Origin: Terfezia claveryi
Lineage: Eukaryota > Ascomycota > Pezizomycetes > Pezizales > Pezizaceae
Assembly (NCBI GenBank): GCA_015179025.1
Contig: WHUX01000104.1
Location: 123,377 to 187,376, forward strand
DNA length: 64,000 nucleotides
Reading direction: 5' to 3'
Position 1 is the stretch's first letter. Every line of letters begins with the position of its first letter. Position numbers and translations under genes: made by a program. Positions 1 to 13,150 of this stretch are shown here, piece by piece. Under the pieces are notes generated by a model. It was not told the origin of the DNA, made no database searches, and saw nothing but the letters and a program-made list of their open reading frames with translations.

Positions 1-1575
1 TCCAACATACAAGCAAGTTACATTTTTAGATGGTGATAAGAGTATACATAACAACGCCTATACTTACTAGTAGGCCTATGCCGATATCCTTATTATGACT
101 GTGTCCCCCCCACCCCTTGTCAAAAAGTTGTTGATTCCGTCCATTCACCGGCTCTTTGCCGCATCGCTTAGCATGCGTACCGCGCAGGTACATAGCGTAC
201 CTATACTTTACTGATTGTGCAATTGTTATCCGTATACGTTTTCCATTAGCGGCTGTGCACAGAATGAAATCGAGTCTCATCTGAAGATCAGCATCGGGAG
301 TTCAAGGGAGGCCTCACGCGCACAGGAATTAAGACTACTGTAAGATAGGAATGAAGATAGCCACAGATAATGATTCAAGAGATGACCCTGGCCATGCATC
401 TGGCAATGCAAACTTGACTAAGAATGAATGGTTCATCAGATTACGATTGCCTTTTGGATAGTTTCCTGCACTTAGGATTTTCCAGATGATGCTAGACTGC
501 TACTCTATTATTTGAGCTATATTTATCAAGGACCCCATATATCGCATTTGCATAAGTAACTGCTCTTTATATAAAATTCTCTTGTGCAAGGATTTCTTGG
601 AGCCGACTTGGATATCAATATGTAGGGAACAATTGCAAACATCAGGGTTTACCAGCCAGTTTGCATAGATATCACGTGTTTGTCAATTCCATGATCTGGT
701 GTATACCTGTGACCACGTTATTAGATACGATCTTTAACCATATCAATGGTGCCGAGGCCAGTAGCTATTGTAGAAGAGCCCCAGCCAAGTTTCGTTAATA
801 TTCTAGATTAGACTAATTCTAGATTTCTTTCTCGAGTTTAGTGGCCTCAATGCAGTGTTTATCTGCACTATGTTTATATGTTGTACATGTCTCACTGCAT
901 GAAGGACTAGGCACAGCTTCGCACAGATAATGCGAGCTTATTTACATCAATATATGTACAGGTGCCGATTGTATTAATTCAATGCAGGTTTAACGTTTAC
1001 TCTGGGAACACAGCTGAAACATTAATTAGGCCTTGCGTCTCTAACCTCAGATGGAAACGCTGGCTAGAGTAAGACAAACCCTGCGAGATATCCGACGATC
1101 AGATGTTTCACTGTTTCGTTAGATGGATCATAGTAGTCAACACATCGGTCCAGCCGAGACTGGAAACGTGTATGAAAAAGGGAAAATTTGCCATGCGCTT
1201 TTGGTGACTCAATTGCGCATGTATTAGCTCACTTCAGTACCATACGAGGGAATCCTAGGTTGAGGGCCTAAGGACCGCCTCTGCGTAATGTACTACCTAG
1301 GACTTTGGACCCGGGTACGATATGCTTCAAATCAATTTACGGGATCGATCTCGATATGGAATCGCCGATCGATCTAGGGGATGCTTAATTCGTTCAAATA
1401 AGAATATAGTCTATCGGGCTGCTAACTTAAGTCCAACAAAAATTATAGGTCTAAGTAGTACGAAAAATGGGGAAAGACAATGGAGGTAAGCAGTTGGGGC
1501 TGCTCTGAGGATGTCCGCGAGCTCAAGCTAGATTGGGCCTTGCAAGATCTTTACCTAGATCTTGAGTACGAAACG

Positions 1576-1596
1576 GGCTGTTGTGCCAACCAGACT
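1576..1596 (+). repeat. Footprint of the CCAACCAGACTA insertion family
   Basis: The sequence ends in TGTGCCAACCAGACTA and extends 5' to GGGCTGT, so this is one of the longer copies. The flanks AGTACGAAA (left) and AGTAAAAAG (right) are only an approximate direct repeat. Confidence 0.5.
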
Positions 1597-1698
1597 AAGT
1601 AAAAAGCATAATATGTATATGCATGTCTCAGAGCCACCTGGGTTCTCGGATAAGAGAAGAGTGATGTAATCATCAGACATTAAGTACATTCTATGGAG

Positions 1699-1736
1699 CT
1701 CGAGAAGTGCCAACCAGACTACCGGTACTCGAGAAG
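1699..1736 (+). repeat. Insertion footprint with 9-bp direct repeats
   Basis: CTCGAGAAG occurs at 1699-1707 and again at 1728-1736. Between them lies TGCCAACCAGACTA followed by six extra bases (CCGGTA). The shared motif is the same as at five or more other places in the window. Confidence 0.6.
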
Positions 1737-1845
1737 TCTCTCCTGTCATCCAATTTTGTCTAGGAAGTTCAACTTAGGAGGAGTTCATATACAGTGGAAT
1801 GCATCTATGATTGATCATCGCCGTACTCCCGAAGTACTATATTGG

Positions 1846-1868
1846 AGGGTGTTGTGCCAACTAGACTA
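1846..1868 (+). repeat. Footprint of the CCAACCAGACTA family, variant
   Basis: AGGGTGTTGTGCC is followed by AACTAGACTA, with one base changed from the usual AACCAGACTA. The flanks share ACTATAT (1836-1842 and 1865-1871), but the right copy overlaps the motif itself, so a target duplication is uncertain here. Confidence 0.45.
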
Positions 1869-3938
1869 TATAGTATGAGTCTAAATAAACTCCATATCGC
1901 AAAATCCCATCGCGAGAATTTAGTATGGTTGCATGCTACAAGGATAAGACAGGTCCATGACGACCTGGGGCGGGCTCATGTATTAGATAGACCTGGATGT
2001 CTTGTTCTCGGTGGTCAATTTAAAGTTCATGCAAGTGCCGCTCAATCTGGAGAAAGTAACCAACCGTAACTGGTCCCTTTGTATCCTTGTTTGGTTTGGC
2101 CTATGTTTCGCTTGGCATGAGCGAGCGCCATTCGATTATTAACCAGCTCATAACACGTGCTATATCGATAACACCAGGCACCAATGTCACCGTATTAGGT
2201 ATTTTTGTCCGGAAGCAAACTTGCCGGTTTGCTTGCACATTCACGTCAATTAAGGGCTAACTAGTGTGCGTCGTTTCGAATATGAGCCATTTGGCTTAAT
2301 GAAGTCATGGAGGGAGTGAGTAGTCGATTCAGGAATAGCGAGGTGATCTAGTAGAACTGGAATTATAACTGCTTACCTACTGCAAATACCTAACTCAAGG
2401 CCGGAGCCACACTAATTACAAAGGACTAAGATAGCTAATATGAATTGTGAAAGTTTGTCTGATCTTAGGTAGGAACTAAGGAAGAGTGGTGAACCATGAG
2501 TTTGGACAAAGGCAATGGATCCAGATATAGAATTCGGACTTCGAGATTTCAAAAAGGACCCAGGTATAAGCCCCTGCTACCACGCTAATCACTAGCATAG
2601 CATAGGTATCTACATGCAGTAATGTTTATATCAAGAAAGATTTTAAAGCTATTTACAACTGTTTGAATTTTTGAACTGGGGTTCTCAGGCAAACCCATCA
2701 ATTTTCACATTTGCTCCTTTGAATTCTTCCATCCTAGCAAGCCGTTAACATCGACATTAATATGGAAGCTATACCATGACCACTCTTGTGCTTGTCAATT
2801 CTTGGTTATCGGATAGATCTGGGTCTTATACAGTTTGTACGTAGTTGGGCGATATCCCAGATCCGGTGTCATAGGGGGGTAGATCGCTCCTAATGAAGGT
2901 TCCATCAGGCCTCTTTATGACCTAGGGTCGATCTTCAGACTAGGTCGACTGCGAGTACAGAAGTATAGGCTACAAAACGATTTTAAAAAAAACCCGCACC
3001 ATTTCAAACACTTTGACGATATATACGGATGTGTCCTTTTTCGAGGCTACCATTTCCACGTTCAGATAGTATACTCATCGGTGGCCCCGAGGAATGCGCT
3101 GCCTTTTTTCTAAATACTCCGGAGTCATATACGATTCCAGTAAGGGGAGTATGATGGAATGCGCTGCCTTATCATAGGCTACCAGTACTAGAGTAGATTG
3201 GTTGAATACAATGAGTTATCCCTTAAAAAATTAGAAAGGAATCAAACGTCGGGTCAAATAATTTCGCTCGAACTTGAAAGTTCATGAACATGTACCGGTA
3301 GGCCCTGATGCTGTATCGTCGCCTCTGCGTACTATGAAGGAAGCAGCCAGTCGATTCCTCCCGGAAGCGCGGAGTCAGAGCGCGGAGTCAGAGTGCAAGA
3401 CGAACCAAAGCTTCTCTGTTGGAGAGAGAATTCAAATCTCAAATACAGAGTAGACTACTTATGATTACAGTACGGGGTTTGTGATTTCCAAACTGAACAT
3501 CCTAACGAGCATCACCAGCTATCCCTAACTAGTCAACTGCAAGCAAAGCCTACAGCTGTCTTTGCGTCCTTTGTAATTCTTCACGTTTTCTAAAGCAAAG
3601 AATAAGTATCTGTCACAACCGAGCGCCTTGTGAGATCATGACTGCAGCTCGCTCGCATCATCTGCCAAATTTTCGCTAAGATGTATGCCCTGCTTTCTAC
3701 AGGAGCATAGTCTACATCGAGTGAGTCCGCCTAAGGATATAAGTTGACGGTAACCTATTGATTCCAAGGTAATGGATATCGTTAGGTCCCATATGCATAC
3801 TCGGCACAGCGATAATTTATAATTGGAAAGTGCAAGATTCTGGTCTGCAAGTGTTCTCGTGCCCAGGCCAATTTAGTCTGCAAGCTGCATTCACGACAAT
3901 GATTTATCGCTGTACAGATTAATAGATCTTAGTATTAT

Positions 3939-3971
3939 GTAGCTTATGTACCAACCAGACTAGTAGCTTAT
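3939..3971 (+). repeat. Insertion footprint with perfect 9-bp direct repeats
   Basis: GTAGCTTAT at 3939-3947 and at 3963-3971 flanks a 15-bp insert, GTACCAACCAGACTA (3948-3962). The insert shows the family's conserved right end. Confidence 0.65.
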
Positions 3972-3978
3972 CTTATTT

Positions 3979-4031
3979 TGATTTCGAGTGCCAACCAGAC
4001 TATGATTTCGATAGTCTGGTTATGATTTCGA
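3979..4031. repeat. Double insertion footprint in both orientations
   Basis: TGATTTCGA is present three times (3979-3987, 4003-4011, 4023-4031). The first gap holds GTGCCAACCAGACTA and the second holds TAGTCTGGTTA, which is the same end in reverse orientation. The arrangement looks like two insertion or excision events at one target, or a footprint keeping both ends of an element. Confidence 0.65.
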
Positions 4032-4678
4032 TTGATTTTAACTTGACCAATCAGGTTAACGTGGTCATTTTTAAGGTTGTTATACCATGTCCCTGCATTC
4101 CCTGCCTTTTGTTTAAAACGGGTAGTGTCCGAATACTGAAGTCAGGCGCTCTACAATAATGAGTATAAGGTATACGACCGATATCTGGAAGCTGGGTATG
4201 ATTAGTCGTGTACTTACATGTACAATTGGAGTCTCAGTCAGGCCCGTATTAAGAATGTAGTCCCTACTATTGGCGCGGAGGGTGTAGACTAGGCGTAGCC
4301 CGCTTTCAGCAACGCCGGTACCACCCCTAGCCCTAGATACTTACCTTAATTTGCATGAACTCGAAGCCCGGCCTATTGTACAATCTCTGATACTTTCTCG
4401 GGCCTGGGACACCTGCCCATGTAGGCTCACTATGCTTTACAATCATTACAGGCAAATCTCCGTCCAGCAGCTACTTTATTCAGACGGGCAAGCAGCTGTT
4501 TTTCTGCTAAGAGGTTTTCTGGCGTAACTAACACTCCTGAACTCCAAGCTATGATTTACAGCACATGCTTGCATTCATTATATTTCGCTCAAAGTTAAAG
4601 TATCTGACCTAAAGGTATGAAGTTAGATATACCCCATTTAGCAACTTGGGAGGTATGTAAGCATCTGGAAAACGCTAC

Positions 4679-4810
4679 TCAGATGGGACGCTGGTTCGGG
4701 ATAGCTAGAAAGTCGCCCGCCATAGAGGACAGGTGTGGGTACTTAGAAGCGTAGGTTCGTCCCAGAGCCAAGCCCAGATACTGTATAACCGTCTTGTAAT
4801 TCTTGATATC
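4679..4810 (-). pseudogene. hAT-like transposase C-terminal relic
   Basis: On the minus strand an open frame ends with residues that include KYPHLSSMAGDFLAIP. In hAT transposases the C-terminal dimerisation domain carries a similar YP-x-L-x-x-M-A-x-D-x-LAIP segment followed by an S-x-x-x-R-x-F-S block. Here a stop codon follows soon after, and VAFSRC appears just beyond it, which could be the decayed continuation. Upstream residues in the frame are not recognisable. I read it as a dead fragment; a chance match is possible because the recognisable part is short. Confidence 0.35.
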
Positions 4811-5379
4811 GGCCAGCAAGGGTAAACTCCTGGAATGCTGGCGGAGGTTGTGTAGGCATGTTAGTTTAAGCGGAGATATAGTAGGACATGGAAAAAAAAC
4901 ATAGCTAAGTAAAGGTAGGGCTGCAGCGTATCGCGAAGTCCCCACATTCTGGGCACCTTCGGTATACCACAGTTGCAATGACTTCCAGGCTCGAGCCTGT
5001 GTAACCTTGGGCTCGAGCTGGCTCGCCTCGTCATGAGTAATCACATGCAGCCGAGTTTTGGCTATTACGCCCGGGCTACAATAGCTCCTACGGGAATTAC
5101 AGCACAGTATGACTGAGGTCAGATTGCCCGCGTTTGCAGTCCTTACATGCAATCTACATCTAACAGGTTTGGGCCTCCCGAGGTGCTATACAATCTGCTG
5201 CAGACTACTTAGGGAACGACCTACCAACTGGAGCGTATTAATCCGGTGTAAGCAGAGGCTTAGAAGAATCAAGGGCGGTGCACAATCTGTTAATTTGGAG
5301 GCCTTCATACTGATGTTCGTGAACCCTCCATCCGGGTCCTAGTGTGCCTGCACTTCAGCATATACCTGCACCATTTTTG

Positions 5380-5387
5380 TATATAAG
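5380..5387 (+). promoter_or_regulatory. Candidate TATA box of the PKS gene
   Basis: TATATAAG lies about 160 bp upstream of the chosen PKS start codon and is followed by a pyrimidine-rich stretch (5400-5470), as is common in filamentous fungal promoters. Position and sequence only; no transcript evidence. Confidence 0.4.
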
Positions 5388-5545
5388 GTTCGATTGCCAA
5401 CGACGTTCATTCCCTCAGCTCCAAGCTCCTTGACTCGAAATACCCCCAACCACTTGCTTCCTCGAGCTTATCCTCTTAGGCCTCAAACCCTGCTTTTGAT
5501 TGAGTCCCATATTGGAGACCGTTCTCATTAAAATTGGAAACTGAG

Positions 5546-8500
5546 ATGGAGGAAGGCTCCACACAAATCTATCTCTTTGGAGATCAGACCAACAGCTACG
5601 ATGCAGGGCTATGTCACTTGCTTCAGATCAAAGATAATCCACTCCTCTCTGCACTGTTCGAGCGTGTGAACTATGCATTACGCTTGCATATTGGGCAGTT
5701 GCCAAGCATACAGAAGGAGCTATTTCCTCGCTTTACGAGCCTTCACGAGCTTTTGGCTAGATACCGAGAGACATCAGACACAAATCCAGCCCTTGATAGC
5801 ATGTTTGCCTGCCTTCACCAGCTGGCATTGTTCATCAGGTATTACCTATGTCACACATCCTTTATCATACGTACAATTGCTAATATAATGAACTAGCTGT
5901 TTCGGTGGGGGGCTTCATGTATATCCTTCACCCAGCACAAGCAATCTTGTGGGCCTGTGCATAGGACTCCTGCCAGCAGCTGCCATAAGTACTGCTCAGA
6001 CAGTCGTTGAACTACTACCGGCTGCTGTCGAAGCCGTCGTGATAGCTTTTCGTATTGGCTTACGAACTTTTGAAAGCCGCAACCTCCTCAGCCAGGGATC
6101 AGAAGTTGATGGGCCCTGGTCCGCAGTAGTTGGGATACAAGAAAAGCAAGCACTGGCTGCTCTGACCCAATTCCGTGAGGTAAATGTGAGTTTTTAGAAG
6201 CAACCCCAACCTTAGGACCTGAATAGTAACATTTGCCTTCCAGAATATTCCTGACTGCAGCAGCCCGTATATTAGTGTAATCAACGCCAATAGTGTGACT
6301 ATCAGCGGGCCTCCAGGAATTTTGGATCAATTACTCAGCTCAAGCTCATTTATGGAATTTAAACCGATCAAGGTATCGGTCTATGCACCTTATCATGCCT
6401 CCCATATTTACACGATGACCGATGTGGACAATATCCTCTCTCACTGCTCAAATCAAATCCTGGAATCTTACATACCCAGAATACCAATCTTATCCAATAT
6501 TACTGGCCAACCCATTCTCGCTTCAAATTACGCCACACTTCTTCAGAAGGTACTGCGGGAGATCTTGATTGAACCAATTCGATGGGCAAAGGTATTGGGA
6601 GGGTGTGCTGCAGTCTTGAGAACTTCGGAAGTCTTGGAGTGTACTGTCTTGCCTATTGCAACAAACGCATACGGGCTGGTGTCAGCACTGTCCCAGCATG
6701 ATAAGGTCAAGATCAAACTCAATCCCATGATAGCCAATGTGACACAAACACCACCCGCATTACCGACGCCTGGTAGACCCGAGCAATCTAAAATTGCAAT
6801 AATTGGTTATTCAGGAAGATTCCCAGACGCCGCTAGCGCGGAGGAATTTTGGGACCTGCTGTACAAGGGCCTTGATGTGCACAGGGATGTCCCACCTGAT
6901 CGCTTCGACTTGCAAACGCATTTTGATCCCACTGGAAAGAAAAAGAATACCAGCACAATACGCCACGGCTGTTGGATTGAGAACCCGGGACTTTTTGACG
7001 CACGTTTCTTTCAGATGTCTCCACGAGAAGCTGATAACACAGATCCCGGTCAAAGACTCGCACTGATTACAGCTTACGAAGCCATGGAAATGGCTGGATT
7101 TGTGCCGAATAGGACACCTTCCACCCAGCGTGATCGAGTTGGCATGTTCTATGGTATGACGAGTGATGACTGGAGAGAGGTTAATAGCGCGCAGAACATT
7201 GACACATATTTTATTCCCGGTGGTAATCGCGCGTTCACTCCTGGGCGTATCAACTATCACTTCAAATTCAGCGGCCCAAGCTTAAGCATCGATTCGGCCT
7301 GTTCATCAAGCTTTGCCGCTATTCATACCGCATGTAATGCCCTCTGGAGAGGGGACTGTGACACCGCACTTGCTGGTGGTACAAATGTGATGACAAATCC
7401 TGACAACTTTGCGGGTCTTGATCGTGGACATTTCCTATCCAAAACCGGAAACTGTAATACCTTTGACGACGCAGCCGACGGTTATTGTAGGGCAGATGGA
7501 GTAGCGACTATCATACTTAAGCGTTTAGAGGACGCCATAGCGGACAACGACCCGATTCAAGGTGTCATCCTTGGGGCATATACCAACCACTCAGCTGAAG
7601 CTGTCTCTATGACCAGACCACATTCTGGTGCCCAGGCCTACATTTTCAGCAAACTCCTGAATGAATCTAACATCGACCCACTCAGCGTAAGCTATATTGA
7701 GATGCATGGGACTGGGACACAAGCTGGGGACGCTACCGAGATGAAATCAGTTTTAGAAGTCTTCTCTCCTGCAGGCCGCAACCGCAGTCCCGAACAGTCC
7801 TTACACCTTGGGTCCGCAAAATCTAACGTGGGACATGCTGAGTCCGCTTCTGGAGTCATTTCGATGGTGAAGGTGCTTTTGATGTTGGAAAAGAATCAGA
7901 TTCCTCCGCACCCCGGCATCAAGACAAAAATAAACCACACCTTTCCCACAGACCTCAGAGAGCGTAATATACACATTGCTATCAAGCCCACGCCATGGCA
8001 GCGCCCTAGTGGGGAAAATCGTAGGGTTTTCTTGAACAATTTCTCAGCTGCTGGTGGTAACACAGCAATTCTCATCGAAGACGCCCCAATTGAACCCACA
8101 AACAAAACCCAAGATTCGCGATCCACACACATGTTGGCCATCTCAGCAAAATCCATTAGCTCCCTCAAGAATAATATTCAAGCACTTGTGGACTACGTTG
8201 ACCAAAACCAGAATACTCCACTTGCTTCCCTGTCTTACACAACCACTGCACGTCGCATGCACCATAATCACCGTGTTCTCGTCACTGGATCCAACCTCCT
8301 GAAGATGGTAGGGGAGCTGCAGACATTTGTTTCCCAAGCAAGTATCAAACCAGTACCAGCAAAAGCACCATCCGTGTCCTTCGTATTCACAGCACAAGGA
8401 GCACTCTATGCGGGGATGGGTAAAGAGCTATACAGGAATTTCTCCCAGTATCGAACCGATATACAACAATTCGACACTATTGGTCAGGGCCTTGGTTTCC

Positions 8501-11500
8501 CATCCATTGTACCACTTCTTGATGGGAGCCTGACAGATGACGATGAAACCGGCCCCTTGGTGGCCCAATTAGGCACTGCGTGTATGCAGATGGCATTGGC
8601 AAGGCTTTGGGCGTCGTGGGGTGTAAAACCGGCAGTTGTAGTGGGCCACAGCTTGGGAGAGTACGCAGCATTAAACGCGGCGGGTGTTCTTTCCATCAGT
8701 GATACCATCTATCTCGTCGGTAAAAGGGCTCAGCTACTTCAGGAGAGATGTACGATGGGCTCACATGGAATGCTGGCTGTGAAGGCCTCTGTCGCCACTA
8801 TACAGGCCCGATCTCTTGGAAAGCACCTGGAAATTGCTTGCGTCAACGGTCCAGAAGATACTGTACTAAGTGGAACTATTCATGATATCGACGCCGCTGA
8901 GAAGGAGCTGTCAAGGCAGGGATTCAGATGCATCAAACCCAGATTGCCATTTGCCTTCCATTCCGCTCACGTAGATCCCATTCTAGAAGCCTTTGAGACG
9001 GCAGCTGCAGGCGTCACTTTCCACAAACCTTCGATTCCAGTTATCTCACCACTCTTAGGCAAAGTCATTACTGATGCCACTACATTCGGCACCAAGTACC
9101 TCAGTCAGGCTTGTCGTGGCACTGTAAACTTTGTTGCAGGGCTCAACGCAGTACAAGAAGAGAATTTCGGAGACTTGTGGCTAGAACTCGGGCCACATCC
9201 AATCTGCTCAGGAATGATTAGGTCAACACTGGGAGATGTGACCATCGTTCCTTCCCTCCGCCGAAAGGAAGATATTTGGAAAGTTCTGGCTGGAAGCGTA
9301 TCTACATTGCACCTAGCAGGTTTGGACATCAATTGGGATGAGTATCATAGGGACTTTCCAGGCTGCCACGAGGTCATTAGGCTTCCAGCATACCGTTGGG
9401 ACTACAAGACCCACTGGATTCAATATGTTCATAACTGGTGTCTCACGAAGGGGGATGCAGCATCGCCTCCGGTTGACCTCGAGCCTGTAAAGTCTAAACT
9501 CTGTACACCCTCTGTTCAACGGATAGTGGAAGAACATATCGACACATACAAAGCATCCATTACGATTGAGTCCGACCTCTCTGAACCCACATTAAATGCT
9601 GCAATTCAAGGTCATAAAGTCAATGGAGCAGCGCTTTGTCCTTCGGTAAGTTGCATTCTTCAATTATTTGTCAACAGACGTGGCTGACAGCTAACGTTGT
9701 TTAGTCACTTTACGCCGATATTGCCCTCACTCTAGGAGATTATTTACTTGTTCAATCCGGGTGTGACACCAACAAAACAGCTATGGATATCAGCAAAATG
9801 GTTGTTGATAAGCCTCTGATAGCTCGAAGCCAGCCTACCTCCAGGCAGCTTTTCAGAGTCTCAGTAAATGCTGATTGGATCTCCCAAACTGCACAAGTTC
9901 AATTCTATAGCGTCACGGATGAACGCAAGAAGTCAACAGATCATGCCAAATGTATCATCAAATTCGTACAAAATAATACTTGGCTGGGAAAATGGAAGCG
10001 GAATGAGTACCTCATTCAAGCTCGAATTGACAGGTTGCATAGCGGGGTTGAGGGCGGTCAAAGCCACAAGATTAAGCGCGGTATGGCATACAAATTGTTC
10101 AGTGCCTTGGTTGAGTATGACCAGAAGTACCGAGGAATGGAGGAGGTCACTCTTGATAGTGCTGCATATGAAGCTACGGCCAGGGTAAAATTTCAGGCAA
10201 GCGAACAAGATGGCAATTACTACTTTAGTCCATATTGGATTGATAGCCTCGGGCATTTGGCAGGTTTCACGATGAATGCCAACGATGCCGTGGATTCGAA
10301 AACTCAAGTTTTTGTCAATCATGGATGGGAGTCCATGCGCTGTGCAAAAAGATTTTCAGTAGATAAAACTTATAGGACATACGTTAAAATGCAAAATGTT
10401 GGAGGGATGATGTTCTCTGGTGATGTCTACATTCTTGAGGAAGGTACTATTGTTGCTGTATTCTCCGGCATTAAGGTAAGACACAAAATCCTATCTGAGT
10501 CTGGGATAGAGGGACTAACATACAGTAGTTTCAAGGAGTTCCACGAAAAGTTCTAGATTCCTTGCTGCCTCCAGGGTCAGGCACACAGAACACAAAGTCA
10601 AGCAAGGCAGGGGGTAACTTGGTTTCAAATGCAGCTTGCCGAGTTGGTATACAGAAGGCAGTTTCCATTCGAGAAACCAGATCGGTTGTTGATGGTACCA
10701 AACCCAAACCAAATGACACCGGAATTGTCTCCAAGGCTCTCGCCATCGTTGCTGATGAGATTGGACTGAATGTGAATGAACTGGCGCCAGACAGCAAATT
10801 CGCGGACTTTGGAGTGGATTCACTTCTGTCTCTCACAATTGTGGGAAGATTTCGTGAAGAGCTCAATAAGGACTTTGAGTCTTCCTTCTTTTTTGATAAC
10901 CCCACAGTGACGGACTTGATGCGTTGTTTCTCTCAAGACAGCACACAATGGAGCGATTCATCGGAGTCAAATTCCATACCACAATATACCCCAGGCCCAG
11001 GGTTTGAAGAAGAAGACGAACAAGGGGTACTAGGTAACGTTCGTCAAGCACTTGCAGAAGAGATAGGGATCCCCGCGGAGGAAATTAAAGGGACTATCAG
11101 GCTCGCGGAATTGGGAATGGACTCACTCTTAGCTCTAACCGTCCGTGGGAGGTTGCAAGAGGAGCTATCGATTGAGCTACCATCTGACATCCTCCTCGGC
11201 GACGCAACCCTGGACTCAATCGCCCAAGCTCTCGGTTTGACAAATGAACTCGTAGCCAGCCATGCAAATATACCTTCACCGTCTCTAAAAAAGCCAGTCG
11301 CTCAAGTACAACCCGTCCAAGTCAAGCCTGCCCCAAGAGCGACGTCGATTCTGTTGCAAGGGAACCCGGCCACTGCAAAGAAGATCTTATTCCTTTTCCC
11401 AGATGGGAGCGGTTCTTCGACATCATATGCTTCGATTCCAAAGCTGGGAGATGATATTGCCGTGTTTGGTCTTAACTGTCCATGGTTGAAAACTCCGCAG

Positions 11501-12109
11501 GAGATGCCCAAAAACCTGAGTTTGCTGACAGGACCATTCCTTGAGGAAATTTTCCGTCGTCAACCAACTGGACCTTATAATCTTGGAGGTTGGTCTGCGG
11601 GTGGGGTTTCCGCATATGATGCCGCTCAATGCCTTAACTCAAATGGGGCAAAAGTCGAACGCCTCATATTTTTAGACTCTCCTTGTCCTATCGGCATAGG
11701 GAAACTACCCCCACGAATCTTTGAGTTTTTCAAAAAGTGTGGGTTATTTGGATCCTCAGATCCCCCGGAATGGTTGCTTCCACACTTCCTAGCATTTATT
11801 GACGCATTAGATGGATACAAGGCCGTTCCTTTCGCGGCTGACAGAGTGCCCAAAACGTTCATTATCTGGGCAACGGATGGGGTGTGCAAGTATCCGGGGG
11901 ATGCGCGGCCAGTCCGAACTCCCGGGGACCCAGCAGAGATAGACTGGTTATTGGAAAATAGAACAGATTTTGGACCGAATGGGTGGGACTTCTTATTAGG
12001 ATTACCTAATTTGGAGATACATACTTTGGAGGAGGCGAACCATTTCACGATGATGAAGGATCATGCTGTGATTAGATTGGGGGAGTTTATGAGAAAGGCG
12101 ATGAATTGA
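5546..12109 (+). CDS. Non-reducing iterative type I polyketide synthase (SAT-KS-MAT-PT-ACP-ACP-TE)
   Basis: Five exons: 5546-5838, 5897-6179, 6244-9645, 9705-10475 and 10529-12109. The four GT-AG introns are 53-64 bp and all phases close, giving 2109 aa. Such enzymes build aromatic polyketides from acyl- and malonyl-CoA in the cytosol. Domains and residues read from the sequence: SAT about 1-350 (GLCIG, Cys119; His243); KS about 373-800 (Cys545 in DSACSSS, His680, His723); MAT about 905-1215 (Ser995 in GHSLG, His1098); PT about 1290-1600 (His1316, Asp1506); ACP1 Ser1681; ACP2 Ser1782; TE/Claisen-cyclase type (Ser1939 in GWSAGG, Asp1966, His2088). There are no reducing or methyltransferase domains. 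The KS Cys loop has DSAC where DTAC is usual. From memory of the family, the KS and TE text resembles naphthopyrone, melanin and bikaverin-type synthases; that product class is inference. The ATG at 5546 puts the SAT motif IYLFGDQT close to the N-terminus. No tailoring genes adjoin it. Confidence 0.95.
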
Positions 12110-13059
12110 GAGGGATTTGCAAGGGAGTTTTACTGGTCCTATGATAGATCTTTTCCTATCTGTTTTCTGACATTAACATTATTATCTCGTTTTTGTTTCT
12201 TAGATTTTTACTACCGAGGTTATGGATGGGGCTATCACATAGACACTTGAGATACTGATATTACCAATGGTGGAGGTTATTATGTTAAGCGTTTCGTATG
12301 GCAGACCTCCTACATGAGAATATAATGAGAATTGGTGCATACAGATTGTGGTGTCTTGCGTCCCCAATGAAAAGTAACCAGGACCTCAGATGCTGCGACG
12401 AGATCCGACCAGCTATCAAGGGAAAGAAAGATTCATTGCCGAAATATTATATCTATAGACTTCCCTCGATATAGTATACATATATCATATTAACAATCTT
12501 TATACTACTTCTACTGCTTGTTCCTGGAGTACAAGATAATCTAGAGATTGGCTTGATAGGTTGGTCAACAAGCATGCGCAATGCAAGACAACTGTAAAGT
12601 ACATGTTTCGTTTCAGCCAACTACTGTACGAAGTGGTCTTTTCCCTGCAATACAGAGACGGGTCAACTACAATGACATCGATGGTTCTAGGGAAATATCT
12701 TCTAGAAAACGAAATTGAAGAACGAGACTTGGAAGTCGGAGACTGTAACCGCTAGGACAAAACGTGATCACTGGGCGCTAGGTTTGCCTGACACCGATAC
12801 CTAGATAGTGCCATTGGAGCCCATGGATGCGGGCACGCGGCGAGACTCGATACGCTGCTTTCAGTGTAGCCTATGCATGTTCAGCAAATACAAATGCAGC
12901 CATATGGTATAGCATACCACATAAACACGCGAGCTCACTTATATGTACTGTAGCCCCACCCTTTTCTTTTTTTTAAAAAAAAATTCTCATTACTCATATG
13001 CGATCCCAGAAATGGGACCATGATGCCTTTCGTGGTGATATGAGAATCTGCTGGCCTGC

Positions 13060-13092
<33 letters not shown>

Positions 13093-13104
13093 GTATGACC
13101 TGCG

Positions 13105-13150
13105 GGGTAAGCTGTAGTCTAGTTCGCACAACACCCTCCTTGGTAAGTGG
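13105..13150 (-). repeat. Reverse-oriented insertion footprint
   Basis: The insert 13114-13141 begins TAGTCTAGTTCGCACAACAC, the reverse complement of the family end with two changes. It is flanked by GGTAAGCTG (13105-13113) and GGTAAGTGG (13142-13150), which match at 7 of 9 positions. A further partial copy, GGTTGGCACAA, follows at about 13150. Confidence 0.5.

Larger units (their letters stand above)
1..4678. other. Gene-free relic-rich stretch
   Basis: I found no convincing gene here. The open frames are short, lack plausible splice structure and resemble no family I know. What can be supported is a set of short repeated insertion footprints (listed separately at 1576, 1708, 1846, 3948, 3988 and 4012) and local duplications such as a 13-bp tandem GCGGAGTCAGAGC-type repeat near 3368 and a repeated GGAATGCGCTGCCTT near 3092 and 3155. 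The stretch reads as old, scrambled intergenic DNA. Confidence 0.6.

Noticed and set aside
6811..7260. Minus-strand open frame of 149 codons inside the PKS
   Set aside because: It overlaps the KS domain on the other strand and has no recognisable features; a shadow of the coding strand.
9646..9704. Apparent break between two long PKS open frames (and similar breaks at 5839, 6180 and 10476)
   Set aside because: Each gap is a 53-64 bp sequence with GT and AG ends, and joining restores conserved motifs (CPSSLYAD; GIKFQG) in frame. They are introns, not frameshifts.
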